Below are positions 43,609-54,087 of a DNA stretch of 57,872 nt, piece after piece. Where the stretch lies: assembly GCA_029960085.1 (NCBI GenBank), contig JASCPG010000010.1, positions 1-57,872 of the forward strand, in the 5' to 3' direction. Both the position numbers and the translations under genes were made by a program. A model generated the notes under the pieces. That model worked only from the letters and a program-made list of their open reading frames with translations. It ran no database searches and had not been told where the DNA came from. Within the stretch, counting starts at the first letter, position 1; every line of letters begins with the position of its first letter. This DNA comes from Microbacteriaceae bacterium PS02067. Its GTDB lineage: Bacteria; Actinomycetota; Actinomycetes; Actinomycetales; Microbacteriaceae.

Positions 43609-44613
43609 TCAGCGCTGGCTGGCGCGAGGCGGGAGGGGCCGGGGGGTTGCCGAGCGCAACGCCGCAGGGAGGGTGCGCAGCGGTTCGCTGTGCTCGGGGC
43701 CGGTCTGGGTCACGCCCGCGGCTCGGAGGATCGCGCGCAGCTGCGCAGGCGCGAGCAGGTCGCTCCACCCCCAGTGCGCCGTCGCCGACACCCCACGCGC
43801 CATGAGTCGGGCGTCACGCGCGTTGCGCGCCCGGAGGGCGGCTCGCGCATCACCGAGCGCCCCGCTGTATTTGACCTCGCCGTCGGCCTCTCCCGCGACG
43901 CGCACCCGCGGCCACCAGAAGTCGACACGGTCGTTGGCCTCGCCCGCCGCACCGAACCATTGCTGCAACTCGGGCGGAGGGAACCCCAGCCATTCGATGA
44001 CCGCGAGGCTCGTCGCCTCGAGCGTCGACTCCGGCGTCGCGGTGGCCCGTGCGAACGCCCACTCGGCGGCGCGACGTCCGCGTCCGCTGGGCCGTTCCGC
44101 GCTGCGAGCGACGAGGTCGTCGACGCTGAGCGACGGATCTGCGCGGAGTGCGGCGCACGCCACAGCGAGTCCGACGGCGGGATGCCTCGTGCGACAGATG
44201 TCGACCGTGGTGTCGCCGGCGCTCACGAATGTCAGCGGGCCGTCCGAGACGACGTGAGGCATCACCGTGCTCGTGTGAACGCGGATGCCGTGCAGCGCGC
44301 GGGCCTTTGCGGGCGAACGAACGAGCACGTGGACGTCACGAGGCTCGCCGAAGACCGGCAGCCCGAGGAGCGCCGCCGCGGACTCCAGCGTGAAGACCGA
44401 ATCCGGCCACGCGAGGGCGACGGCATGCACCCGGGCGAGGTACCTGCTCCACGGTGGGAGCGCCCGGTAGGCATCCGTATCGGCATAGACACCGCGAGCG
44501 ACGCGCACGCGCTGGCCGACGCGCACATCGCGGTCCGGGTGAGACAGATCGCCCGCGCGGCTCAGCGTGAGCGGCGCGGCGACCACCGCGGGGGCTGGGG
44601 TGACGACCGGCAT
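43609..44613 (-). CDS. AbiEi-like / DUF559-type PD-(D/E)XK nuclease-fold protein
   Basis: 334 residues from ATG 44613, with GAGGTGGGG upstream. The N-terminal part (about 15-100: LSRAGDLSHPDRDVRVGQRV, ARGVYADTDAYRAL, SAAALLGLP) follows the winged-helix pattern of AbiEi-type antitoxins. The C-terminal part (about 193-300) has E195/E199 (TPESTLEA), D231 (RVDFWWP) and E246-V-K248 (EADGEVKYSG), the acid...D...ExK layout of Vsr/DUF559 endonuclease folds, ending HWGWSDLL. Such proteins are common in Microbacteriaceae and of unproven function. No AbiEii toxin is adjacent. Inverted repeat arrays lie on both sides, which is unusual and suggests the gene and arrays form a unit. Confidence 0.78.
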   Translation of the reverse strand: MPVVTPAPAVVAAPLTLSRAGDLSHPDRDVRVGQRVRVARGVYADTDAYRALPPWSRYLARVHAVALAWPDSVFTLESAAALLGLPVFGEPRDVHVLVRSPAKARALHGIRVHTSTVMPHVVSDGPLTFVSAGDTTVDICRTRHPAVGLAVACAALRADPSLSVDDLVARSAERPSGRGRRAAEWAFARATATPESTLEATSLAVIEWLGFPPPELQQWFGAAGEANDRVDFWWPRVRVAGEADGEVKYSGALGDARAALRARNARDARLMARGVSATAHWGWSDLLAPAQLRAILRAAGVTQTGPEHSEPLRTLPAALRSATPRPLPPRASQR

Positions 44614-44703
44614 CCCCCCACCTCACACCCTCCCCGTTCTCCGCGGGTGCCCGCACCCCCGACCTGTGCACAGCCGCGCGGATCCGGCGCCTGGGGAGGA
44701 AGA

Positions 44704-44792
44704 CCGAGACCCGGCCCGGCCACCGAAACCCCGCGCCGAATCGGCGGGTCTCGGCGCCCAGGCCGGGTCTCGGCGTCCAGACCGGGTCTCGG
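44704..44792. repeat. repeat array C: same design, on the 5' side of the PD-(D/E)XK gene
   Basis: Forward units CCGAGACCC (44704) and CCGAAACCC (44723) are 19 bases apart. A 14-base centre CGCGCCGAATCGGC follows. Inverted units GGGTCTCGG start at 44746, 44765 and 44784, again 19 apart. The centre itself contains GCCGAATCGGC, a further hairpin. The array ends shortly before the leuA stop at 44819. Confidence 0.9.
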
Positions 44793-44818
44793 CACCCAGA
44801 GAGGGCGACGCGCGCGCG

Positions 44819-46716
<1,898 letters not shown>

Positions 46717-46722
46717 GGTCAC

Positions 46723-46728
46723 AGAGTA
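46723..46728 (-). promoter_or_regulatory. -10 element of the leuL-leuA transcript, leaderless spacing
   Basis: TACTCT on the minus strand is followed by six bases and the leader peptide ATG at 46716. Confidence 0.45.
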
Positions 46729-46759
46729 CACCCGGGCGCACGGCGGCACGAACGGAGCC

Positions 46760-47656
46760 TCAGAAGCCCAGCCGACCGAGCTGCTTCGGATCGCGCTGCC
46801 ACTCCTTCGCCACCCGGACGTGCAGCTTCAGGAAGACGTTCGTGCCGACGAGCGGTTCGATCTGCGCGCGCGCACGCGCACCGACGTCGCGCAGGCGCGA
46901 GCCCTTGTGCCCGATGATGATCGCCTTCTGGCTGTCGCGCTCGACGACGATGTTCGCGTAGATGTCCGTCATCGACCCGGTGTCGCGCTGCTGCATGTCC
47001 TCGATCGTCACGGCGATCGAGTGCGGCAGCTCGTCGCGCACCCCGTCGAGTGCGGACTCGCGGATGATCTCGGCGATGCGGTCCTCGAGGCTCTCGTCGG
47101 TGACGACGCCCTCCTCGTACAGCGCGGGGCCCTCCGGCATGAGGGACAGCAGCTCGTCGGCGAGCACGTCGAGCTGTTCGCCCGCGACGGCGGAGAGGGG
47201 GATGACGGCGGCCCAGTCCTCGCGGAGGCTGTCGGCCTCCATGAGGCGCTCGGTGACCTCGTCGCGCGAGGCGATGTCGGTCTTCGTCACGACGGCGATC
47301 TTCTTCGCCCGCGGGTAGCCGTCGAGGGATGCCGCGATGCGGCGGTCGCCCGGGCCCACCTTCTCGGTCGCCGGCACGAGGAAGCAGATCGCGTCGACAT
47401 CGCCGAGCACCTGCTCCACGAGGTCGTTGAGACGCTGACCGAGGAGCGTCCGCGGCTTGTGGATGCCGGGAGTATCGACGATCACGAGCTGGCCACCGGG
47501 GCGGTTGACGATCCCGCGGATCGCGCGCCGTGTCGTCTGCGGCTTGTCGGAGGTGATGGCCACCTTCTCCCCCACGAGGGCGTTCGTGAGCGTCGACTTG
47601 CCAACGTTCGGCCGCCCCACGAAGGTCACGAACCCTGACCTCGACTCGCTCGTCAT
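46760..47656 (-). CDS. era: GTPase Era
   Basis: 298 residues. G1 is GRPNVGKSTL, G3 VDTPGIHKP, G4 TKTD and the C-terminal KH domain has IIIGHKGSRLRDVGARAR. Era binds 16S rRNA and assists 30S assembly. Its ATG overlaps the CBS transporter stop (ATGA), and ybeY and phoH follow upstream in the same strand, forming a ribosome-maturation cluster. Confidence 0.96.
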   Translation of the reverse strand: MTSESRSGFVTFVGRPNVGKSTLTNALVGEKVAITSDKPQTTRRAIRGIVNRPGGQLVIVDTPGIHKPRTLLGQRLNDLVEQVLGDVDAICFLVPATEKVGPGDRRIAASLDGYPRAKKIAVVTKTDIASRDEVTERLMEADSLREDWAAVIPLSAVAGEQLDVLADELLSLMPEGPALYEEGVVTDESLEDRIAEIIRESALDGVRDELPHSIAVTIEDMQQRDTGSMTDIYANIVVERDSQKAIIIGHKGSRLRDVGARARAQIEPLVGTNVFLKLHVRVAKEWQRDPKQLGRLGF

Positions 47657-48987
47657 CTGTCTTCGCCTCTCTGAGTGGGGATGGAACCGGTGCGCGGCGT
47701 CTTTCCGCCGAACGCGGAATCGGCTGCCTCGAGGGCACCGGTCGGGGCGACGAACACCGTGGCGAGCCCACGGCCGCGCCCGCGCGACGTGCCGCCGGTC
47801 ATGACGATGCCGCCGTACTCTGCGCTCGCTCCCGGGAGCGGTACCCTGCCGAGTGCCTTGCCGAGCAGGCCCCCGATCGAGTCGACGTCTTCGTCTTCGA
47901 GTTCGATGCCGAAGAGGTCGCCGACCTCGTCGAGGCCGAGTCGCGCGCTCACCCGGAACCGCCCGTCGCCGAGGTCCACGATCTCGTTCGAGGGGGCGTC
48001 GTATTCGTCGGCGATCTCCCCGACGAGCTCTTCGATGAGGTCCTCGAGCGTGACGAGGCCGGCGACGCCGCCGTACTCGTCGACGACGAGGCAGACGTGC
48101 ACGGCATCCCGCTTCATCTGCTGCAGCAGCGTCTCGGCCTTCATCGACTCGGGGACGAAGACGGCGGGCCGGGCGACTTGCGCAACCGGCGCGTCGCGCC
48201 AGGCGGACTCGTCGCGGAAGGCGAACTGCACGAGATCCTTCAGGTACACGACGCCCGTGATGTCGTCGGCGTCGCCGTCGGCCACCGGAACGCGGGAGAC
48301 GCCGCGGTCGAGGAACAGGCGCATCGCCTGCTGAGTGGAGGCGTCGGCATCCACCGTCACCATGTCGGTGCGCGGCACCATCACTTCGCGCACATACGTG
48401 TCGGTGAAGTCGAACACGGAGTGGATGAGCTCGCGGTCATCCTCTTCGATGAGATCCTGCGACGCCGCCTCGTCGACCATCGACAGGAGCTGCTCCTCAC
48501 TCGCGAAGGATGCGCCGCGCTGCACACCGGGGGTGACCCGGTTGCCGATCAGGACGAGGAGATGCGCGAGCGGGCCGAGGACGATACGCGCGCCACGGAC
48601 GAGCGGTGCGCACGCACGCAGGAGACCCTTCGCGTGCTGGCGTCCGACGGCGCGCGGGCTCGCTCCGACCAGCACGAACGACACGGCGGTCATGAGGACC
48701 GCCGCGGCGAGCATCGCGGCCCAGATGTTGTCGAACGCGAGCATGAAGGCAACGGTGACGAGCACGGCGGCCGTCGTCTCGGCGAGGATCCTGATGAAGA
48801 CGACGGCGTTGCCGTGTGCCTCGGGGTCGCGTGCGATCGCCGCAAGCGAGGCGCTCCCCCGACCCGAGGTGCCCATCTCGGCGAGATCGGCGCGCGAGGT
48901 GACACCGAGCGCCGCGTCGAGCGCCGCCATGAGACCGCCGAGGGCGACCAGCAGGACGGCCGCGATGAGCAGGAGGGTGACCGTCAT
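47653..48987 (-). CDS. hemolysin-family (CNNM/CorC-type) transporter with CBS domains
   Basis: 444 residues. Three to four N-terminal hydrophobic segments (VTLLLIAAVLLVALGGLMAA, DNIWAAMLAAAVLMTAVSFV) form the DUF21/CNNM domain. Two CBS motifs follow (VREVMVPRTDMVTVDADAST, then VFVPESMKAETLLQQM) and a C-terminal CorC-HlyC domain (GDGRFRVSARLGLDEV). Such proteins are linked to magnesium or cobalt efflux. It is coupled by ATGA overlap to both ybeY and era. Confidence 0.9.
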   Translation of the reverse strand: MTVTLLLIAAVLLVALGGLMAALDAALGVTSRADLAEMGTSGRGSASLAAIARDPEAHGNAVVFIRILAETTAAVLVTVAFMLAFDNIWAAMLAAAVLMTAVSFVLVGASPRAVGRQHAKGLLRACAPLVRGARIVLGPLAHLLVLIGNRVTPGVQRGASFASEEQLLSMVDEAASQDLIEEDDRELIHSVFDFTDTYVREVMVPRTDMVTVDADASTQQAMRLFLDRGVSRVPVADGDADDITGVVYLKDLVQFAFRDESAWRDAPVAQVARPAVFVPESMKAETLLQQMKRDAVHVCLVVDEYGGVAGLVTLEDLIEELVGEIADEYDAPSNEIVDLGDGRFRVSARLGLDEVGDLFGIELEDEDVDSIGGLLGKALGRVPLPGASAEYGGIVMTGGTSRGRGRGLATVFVAPTGALEAADSAFGGKTPRTGSIPTQRGEDR

Positions 48988-49451
48988 GCGCGTCGTCGAC
49001 GCTCAGCGGCCTGGAACGCGGTGATGAGCTCGCGCTGCAGGCCGAACATCTCGCGCTCCTCCTCCGGTTCGGCGTGGTCGAAGCCGAGAAGGTGTAGCGT
49101 GCCGTGCGTCGTGAGGAGGATCAGCTCGTCGAGCGTCGAGTGCTTCGCGGCCTGCGCCTGCGTCTCGGCGACCTGCGGGCACAGCACGATGTCGCCGAGA
49201 AGCCCGGCGGGTGTCGGCTGCTCGGCGGTGCCCGGTCGCAGCTCGTCCATCGGGAAGCTCAGCACGTCGGTCGGGCCGGGCTCGTCCATCCACTGGACGT
49301 GGAGAGCCTCCATCGCCCCCTCGTCGACGAGGAGGATCGCGACGTCGGCGTCGGGGCTGACGTTCAGCTCGGCGAGGTTGTGCTCCGTCAGGCGCAGCAG
49401 CACCGTCTCGTCGACCTCGACGCCGGACTCGTTCGTGATCTCGATCGTCAT
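48984..49451 (-). CDS. ybeY: endoribonuclease YbeY, rRNA maturation factor
   Basis: 155 residues. The metal-binding motif HGTLHLLGFDHAEP (HGxLHLxGxDH) is complete and PGPTDVLSFPMDE precedes it. YbeY acts in 16S rRNA 3'-end maturation and ribosome quality control. It overlaps phoH and the CBS transporter gene by four bases each. Confidence 0.95.
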   Translation of the reverse strand: MTIEITNESGVEVDETVLLRLTEHNLAELNVSPDADVAILLVDEGAMEALHVQWMDEPGPTDVLSFPMDELRPGTAEQPTPAGLLGDIVLCPQVAETQAQAAKHSTLDELILLTTHGTLHLLGFDHAEPEEEREMFGLQRELITAFQAAERRRRA

Positions 49452-50560
49452 GACATGCCTCGCTTCGGGAGATGGTCTCGGGGGCCGCCCGGGCGGGAGG
49501 GCTGACCGCGGCGCTGGGCGCGGTTGCCGCCGCCGTCGCGCGCGGCGACGAAGGCGGATGCCTCGTCGCGCTCGCGCCGATCGGCGAGGCGCTGCTCGTC
49601 GAACTGCGTGTACGCGTCGACGATCCGCCCGACGAGCGTGTGCCGCACGACGTCGTCGCTCGTGAGGTAGCTGAACTCGATGTCGTCGATGTCCTTGAGC
49701 ACCCGCGTCACGAGCCGCAGCCCGGATGCGCCCTGCGGCAGGTCGATCTGGGTGATGTCGCCCGTGACCACCATGCGGGTGCCGAACCCGAGACGGGTGA
49801 GGAACATCTTCATCTGCTCGGGCGTCGTGTTCTGGGCTTCGTCGAGCACGACGAACGAGTCGTTGAGCGTCCGTCCGCGCATGTAGGCGAGCGGCGCGAC
49901 TTCGATCGTGCCGGATGCCATGAGCTTCGGCACGATCTCGGGGTCCATCATCTCGTTGAGCGCGTCGTAGAGCGGCCGCAGGTAGGGGTCGATCTTGTCG
50001 GTCAGCGTGCCGGGGAGGAACCCGAGCCGCTCCCCCGCCTCGATGGCGGGGCGGCTGAGGATGATGCGGCTGACCTCCTTGCGCTGGAGGGCCTGCACCG
50101 CCTTCGCCATCGCGAGGTAGGTCTTGCCCGTACCGGCCGGGCCGATACCGAACGTGATGGTGTTCTCGTCGATGGCATCCACATACGCCTTCTGGCCGAG
50201 CGTCTTCGGGCGGATGACCCGCCCGCGCGAGGACAGGATCGCCTCGCCCAGCACTTCGGACGGCCGGGGTCCGCCCTCCGCGCGGAGGATCCGGTCGCTC
50301 GAGACCACGTCGGACGGGTCGAGCCCGTGCCCCGTGCGCGAGAGCGCGATGAGCTCCTCCACGAGGGCGCGGGCGCGGGCCACCGCATCCGCTTCGCCGC
50401 TCAGGGTGATCTCGTTGCCGCGCACGTGCACCTGCACGTCGCGGTGTTCGCGCTCGACGACGCGCAGCAGTCGGTCCTGCGGGCCGAGGAGCTGCACCAT
50501 CGCGACGCCGTCGGCGTAGATCCGCTCGACGACGTGTTCTGCGGAGGCGTCGTCAGCCAC
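49448..50560 (-). CDS. phoH: PhoH-family ATPase
   Basis: 370 residues from GTG 50560, preceded by GAGGGGAG; an in-frame start at 50602 lies within the HIT gene and adds nothing recognisable. An N-terminal KH-like region is followed by the ATPase with Walker A GPAGTGKTYLA, Walker B DSFVVLDEAQN and the sensor VVTGDITQIDLP. The C-terminal tail is basic and disordered (NRAQRRGQPSRPGG). PhoH is a predicted RNA-acting ATPase regularly encoded with YbeY. Confidence 0.93.
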   Translation of the reverse strand: MADDASAEHVVERIYADGVAMVQLLGPQDRLLRVVEREHRDVQVHVRGNEITLSGEADAVARARALVEELIALSRTGHGLDPSDVVSSDRILRAEGGPRPSEVLGEAILSSRGRVIRPKTLGQKAYVDAIDENTITFGIGPAGTGKTYLAMAKAVQALQRKEVSRIILSRPAIEAGERLGFLPGTLTDKIDPYLRPLYDALNEMMDPEIVPKLMASGTIEVAPLAYMRGRTLNDSFVVLDEAQNTTPEQMKMFLTRLGFGTRMVVTGDITQIDLPQGASGLRLVTRVLKDIDDIEFSYLTSDDVVRHTLVGRIVDAYTQFDEQRLADRRERDEASAFVAARDGGGNRAQRRGQPSRPGGPRDHLPKRGMS

Positions 50561-50900
50561 CGAGGCTCCCCTCCGAGAGTCCGCCCGCGAGGACGTGCGC
50601 ATGCACGTGGAAGACCGTCTGCCCGGCGCCGGGGCCCGTGTTGAAGACGAGGCGGAAATCGCCGTCGCTGTGCTCCGCGGCGAGCGAGTTGGCGAGCCCG
50701 ATCATCTCCGACAAGAGCGCGGGGTCGCCTGCCGCGAGTTCGACGACGTTCCGGTACTCGGGTGACTTCGGGATGACGAGCAGGTGCACGGGCGCCTTCG
50801 GCGCGATGTCGCGGATGGCGAAGACGTTCTCGGTCTCGGCGATGATCTCGGAGGGGATGTCGCCCTCGAGGATGCGGGTGAAGATCGACGGCTCGCTCAT
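50553..50900 (-). CDS. HIT-family (histidine triad) nucleotide-binding protein
   Basis: 115 residues. The triad is HVHAHVL near the C-terminus. FTRILEGDIPSEII and VHLLVIPKSPEY are typical of HINT proteins, which hydrolyse nucleotide phosphoramidates. The ATG at 50900 has no ribosome binding site but a TAGACT hexamer six bases upstream. The stop overlaps phoH by eight bases. Confidence 0.93.
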   Translation of the reverse strand: MSEPSIFTRILEGDIPSEIIAETENVFAIRDIAPKAPVHLLVIPKSPEYRNVVELAAGDPALLSEMIGLANSLAAEHSDGDFRLVFNTGPGAGQTVFHVHAHVLAGGLSEGSLGG

Positions 50901-50906
50901 GGCCTC

Positions 50907-50912
50907 AGTCTA
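50907..50912 (-). promoter_or_regulatory. -10 element of the HIT gene, leaderless spacing
   Basis: TAGACT (minus strand) is followed by six bases and the ATG at 50900. It would start a HIT-phoH-ybeY-CBS-era transcript. Confidence 0.5.
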
Positions 50913-50921
50913 CGGCGGACG

Positions 50922-50947
50922 GCCCCGCCCCGGCCGGGAGGCGGGGC
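50922..50947 (-). terminator. hairpin after rsmE
   Basis: GCCCCGCC (50922-50929) and GGCGGGGC (50940-50947) form a perfect 8-bp stem whose loop contains CCGGCCGG. It lies 27 bases beyond the rsmE stop, just upstream of the HIT promoter, so it could end the heat-shock transcript. Confidence 0.5.
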
Positions 50948-50973
50948 GGCGTGCGCCGGTCCGTGTTCCGCCG

Positions 50974-51768
50974 TCACCAGCGTCCGAGACGGGCGTTGAG
51001 CACAGCGAGGGCGGCGGGCCCTGCGGTCGAGGTGCGCAGCACGGTCTCGCCGAGGCGCACGACCTGGGCGCCCGCGGCGGCGAGGGCGTCGAGCTCGTCG
51101 GGAGCGATCCCGCCTTCGGGGCCGACGATCAGGACGAGCTCGCGTTCGTCACCCGCAGTGACGTCGATCGTCGTCAAGGCGTCGGTCGCGCTGGGTTCGA
51201 GTACGACGAGGCGAGCGTCCGCGCGCTGCGCGAGCTGTGCCGTCGTCGCCGGCAGGCCCACCGCGGGAACCCAGGCACGGTGCGCCTGCTTGGCCGCCTC
51301 GCGGACGATGGTGCTCCAGCGTGCGACGCCCTTCGCAGCCTTCTCCGCCGACCAGCGCGAGACGCTGCGGGATGCCTGCCACGGCACGATCTCGTCGACA
51401 CCGAGCTCGGTGGCGGCCTGGATCGCCAGCTCGTCGCGGTCGCCCTTCGCGAGAGCCTGGACGAGGACGAGCCGCGGCGTGGATGCCGGAACGTCCCGTC
51501 GATCGCGGATGCGCACGGACAGCTGCTTCGGCGCGAGTGGAGCCTCCACGATCCCGGTGAGCCACACTCCCCGTCCGTCGCCGAGGGTCACTTCCTCACC
51601 CGCCCGCACGCGACGCACGACGACGGCGTGGTGGGCTTCCGCGCCACGCACGGTGACCACGTCGTCCGGGTGGGCGTCGGCGAGACCCGTCGTCAGCGTG
51701 AGGTCCGCGTCCGCGCCCGGACGCGACACCGCGGTGTCCGCGTCGTCGGCGAGGAAATGGAGGGCCAT
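50974..51768 (-). CDS. rsmE: 16S rRNA (uracil1498-N3)-methyltransferase
   Basis: 264 residues from ATG 51768 (two bases after the dnaJ stop codon); the open frame extends upstream only as a shadow of dnaJ. The SPOUT knot is seen in LVLIVGPEGGIAPDELDAL and VVRLGETVLRTSTAGPAALA. VVVRRVRAGEEVTLGDGRGV is the N-terminal PUA-like part. It methylates U1498 in the decoding centre. Gene order dnaJ-rsmE is conserved in actinobacteria. Confidence 0.95.
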   Translation of the reverse strand: MALHFLADDADTAVSRPGADADLTLTTGLADAHPDDVVTVRGAEAHHAVVVRRVRAGEEVTLGDGRGVWLTGIVEAPLAPKQLSVRIRDRRDVPASTPRLVLVQALAKGDRDELAIQAATELGVDEIVPWQASRSVSRWSAEKAAKGVARWSTIVREAAKQAHRAWVPAVGLPATTAQLAQRADARLVVLEPSATDALTTIDVTAGDERELVLIVGPEGGIAPDELDALAAAGAQVVRLGETVLRTSTAGPAALAVLNARLGRW

Positions 51769-51769
51769 G

Positions 51770-52936
<1,167 letters not shown>

Positions 52937-53974
52937 TCAGCGGGACGTCTCGTCCTCGTCGAGCAGCCTGCTCAGATAGTGCGCGACGGCGCGGACCGCC
53001 GCGAGGTTCGTGGGGTAGTCCATGCGCGTGGGGCCGAGAAGCCCCACGCGTGCACGGCTTCCGGCGCTGTCGTAGTCGCCGGTGACGACGGAGGCCTCGG
53101 GGAGGCCGAACGCGGCGTTCTCGCGTCCGATGCTGGCCGCGAGACCCTTGTCGTCCGCGACCATCTCGCCCATGAGGCGCAGCAGGGTCACCTGCTCCTC
53201 GATGGCCTCGAGCAGCGGGTAGATGCTCCCGCGGAAGTCGCCCTCGCGCTTGGCGAGAGTCGCGCTCCCCGCCATGACGAGCCGGTCCTGACGGAACTCG
53301 TCGAGCTCCTCGGCGACGATGCGCGCGACGGCGCGGACGGCGTCGTCGATCCGGTCGGCTGCGGGCTCGCGCGCCAGGAGATCGGCGATCGCCTGGGCCG
53401 CCTCGCGCACGTGCGTACCCGTGACGAGGGCACCGATCGCGCGCTTCACGTGCGCGGCATCCTCGTCGGTGAGTTCGCTCTGAAGGAAGGCGACGCGCTG
53501 CGAGACGCGCCCCGTGTCGGTGACGACGATGACGACGACGCGCGAACCGCCGAGATGCACGAACTCGACGTGCGACACGCTCGCGCGCGCGAACGACGGA
53601 TACTGGACGATCGCGACCTGTCCGGTGAGCTGCGTCAGTGCCCGCACCGTCCGCATGAGCAGATCGTCGAGATCGACCGGGTCGGCGAGGAACATCGCGA
53701 TGGCCGAGCGCTGGGCGCTGGAGAGCGGGCGAAGCTCTGCGAGGTGGTCGACGAAAACGCGGTAGCCCTTGTCGGTCGGGATGCGTCCCGACGACGTGTG
53801 CGGTGCCGCGATGAGCTCTTCGTCCTCGAGCAGCGCCATGTCGTTGCGGATCGTCGCGGCCGACACGCCGAACTGATGCCGGTCGACGATCGTCTTGCTG
53901 CCGACGGGTTCGTTGGTGTCGACGTAGTCCTGCACGATCGCGCGGAGCACCTGCAGGCCGCGTTCCGAGACCAT
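52937..53974 (-). CDS. hrcA: heat-inducible transcription repressor HrcA
   Basis: 345 residues from ATG 53974 with GGAGGAGG upstream. The N-terminal winged helix (VSERGLQVLRAIVQDYVDTN, GSKTIVDRHQFGVSAATIRNDM) and IAAPHTSSGRIPTDKGYRVFVD are diagnostic. HrcA binds CIRCE and is folded by GroE. A CIRCE element overlies its own promoter region, so it is autoregulated together with dnaJ. Confidence 0.96.
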   Translation of the reverse strand: MVSERGLQVLRAIVQDYVDTNEPVGSKTIVDRHQFGVSAATIRNDMALLEDEELIAAPHTSSGRIPTDKGYRVFVDHLAELRPLSSAQRSAIAMFLADPVDLDDLLMRTVRALTQLTGQVAIVQYPSFARASVSHVEFVHLGGSRVVVIVVTDTGRVSQRVAFLQSELTDEDAAHVKRAIGALVTGTHVREAAQAIADLLAREPAADRIDDAVRAVARIVAEELDEFRQDRLVMAGSATLAKREGDFRGSIYPLLEAIEEQVTLLRLMGEMVADDKGLAASIGRENAAFGLPEASVVTGDYDSAGSRARVGLLGPTRMDYPTNLAAVRAVAHYLSRLLDEDETSR

Positions 53975-54007
53975 CGCTCCTCCTCCGCGTCACCTCTCCG
54001 GAGCATC

Positions 54008-54032
54008 TGGCACTCCGGACCTTCGAGTGCCA
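54008..54032. promoter_or_regulatory. CIRCE operator of hrcA
   Basis: TGGCACTC, nine bases, GAGTGCCA: an 8-bp inverted repeat with the spacing of CIRCE (consensus TTAGCACTC-N9-GAGTGCTAA). The A-T pair next to CACTC is replaced by G-C here on both arms. It lies between the hrcA -10 and start. Confidence 0.85.
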
Positions 54033-54038
54033 ATCCTA
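54033..54038 (-). promoter_or_regulatory. -10 element of hrcA-dnaJ
   Basis: TAGGAT on the minus strand directly adjoins the CIRCE element, so bound HrcA would block transcription start. Confidence 0.5.
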
Positions 54039-54087
54039 GCGCGGCGACCTGTACCGGCGCCGCACGGCGGGCCGGGCGCGGAGGTGC

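Noticed and set aside
43609..44613. Complete AbiE toxin-antitoxin system
   Set aside because: No nucleotidyltransferase toxin (AbiEii) is adjacent; the C-terminus here is nuclease-fold.
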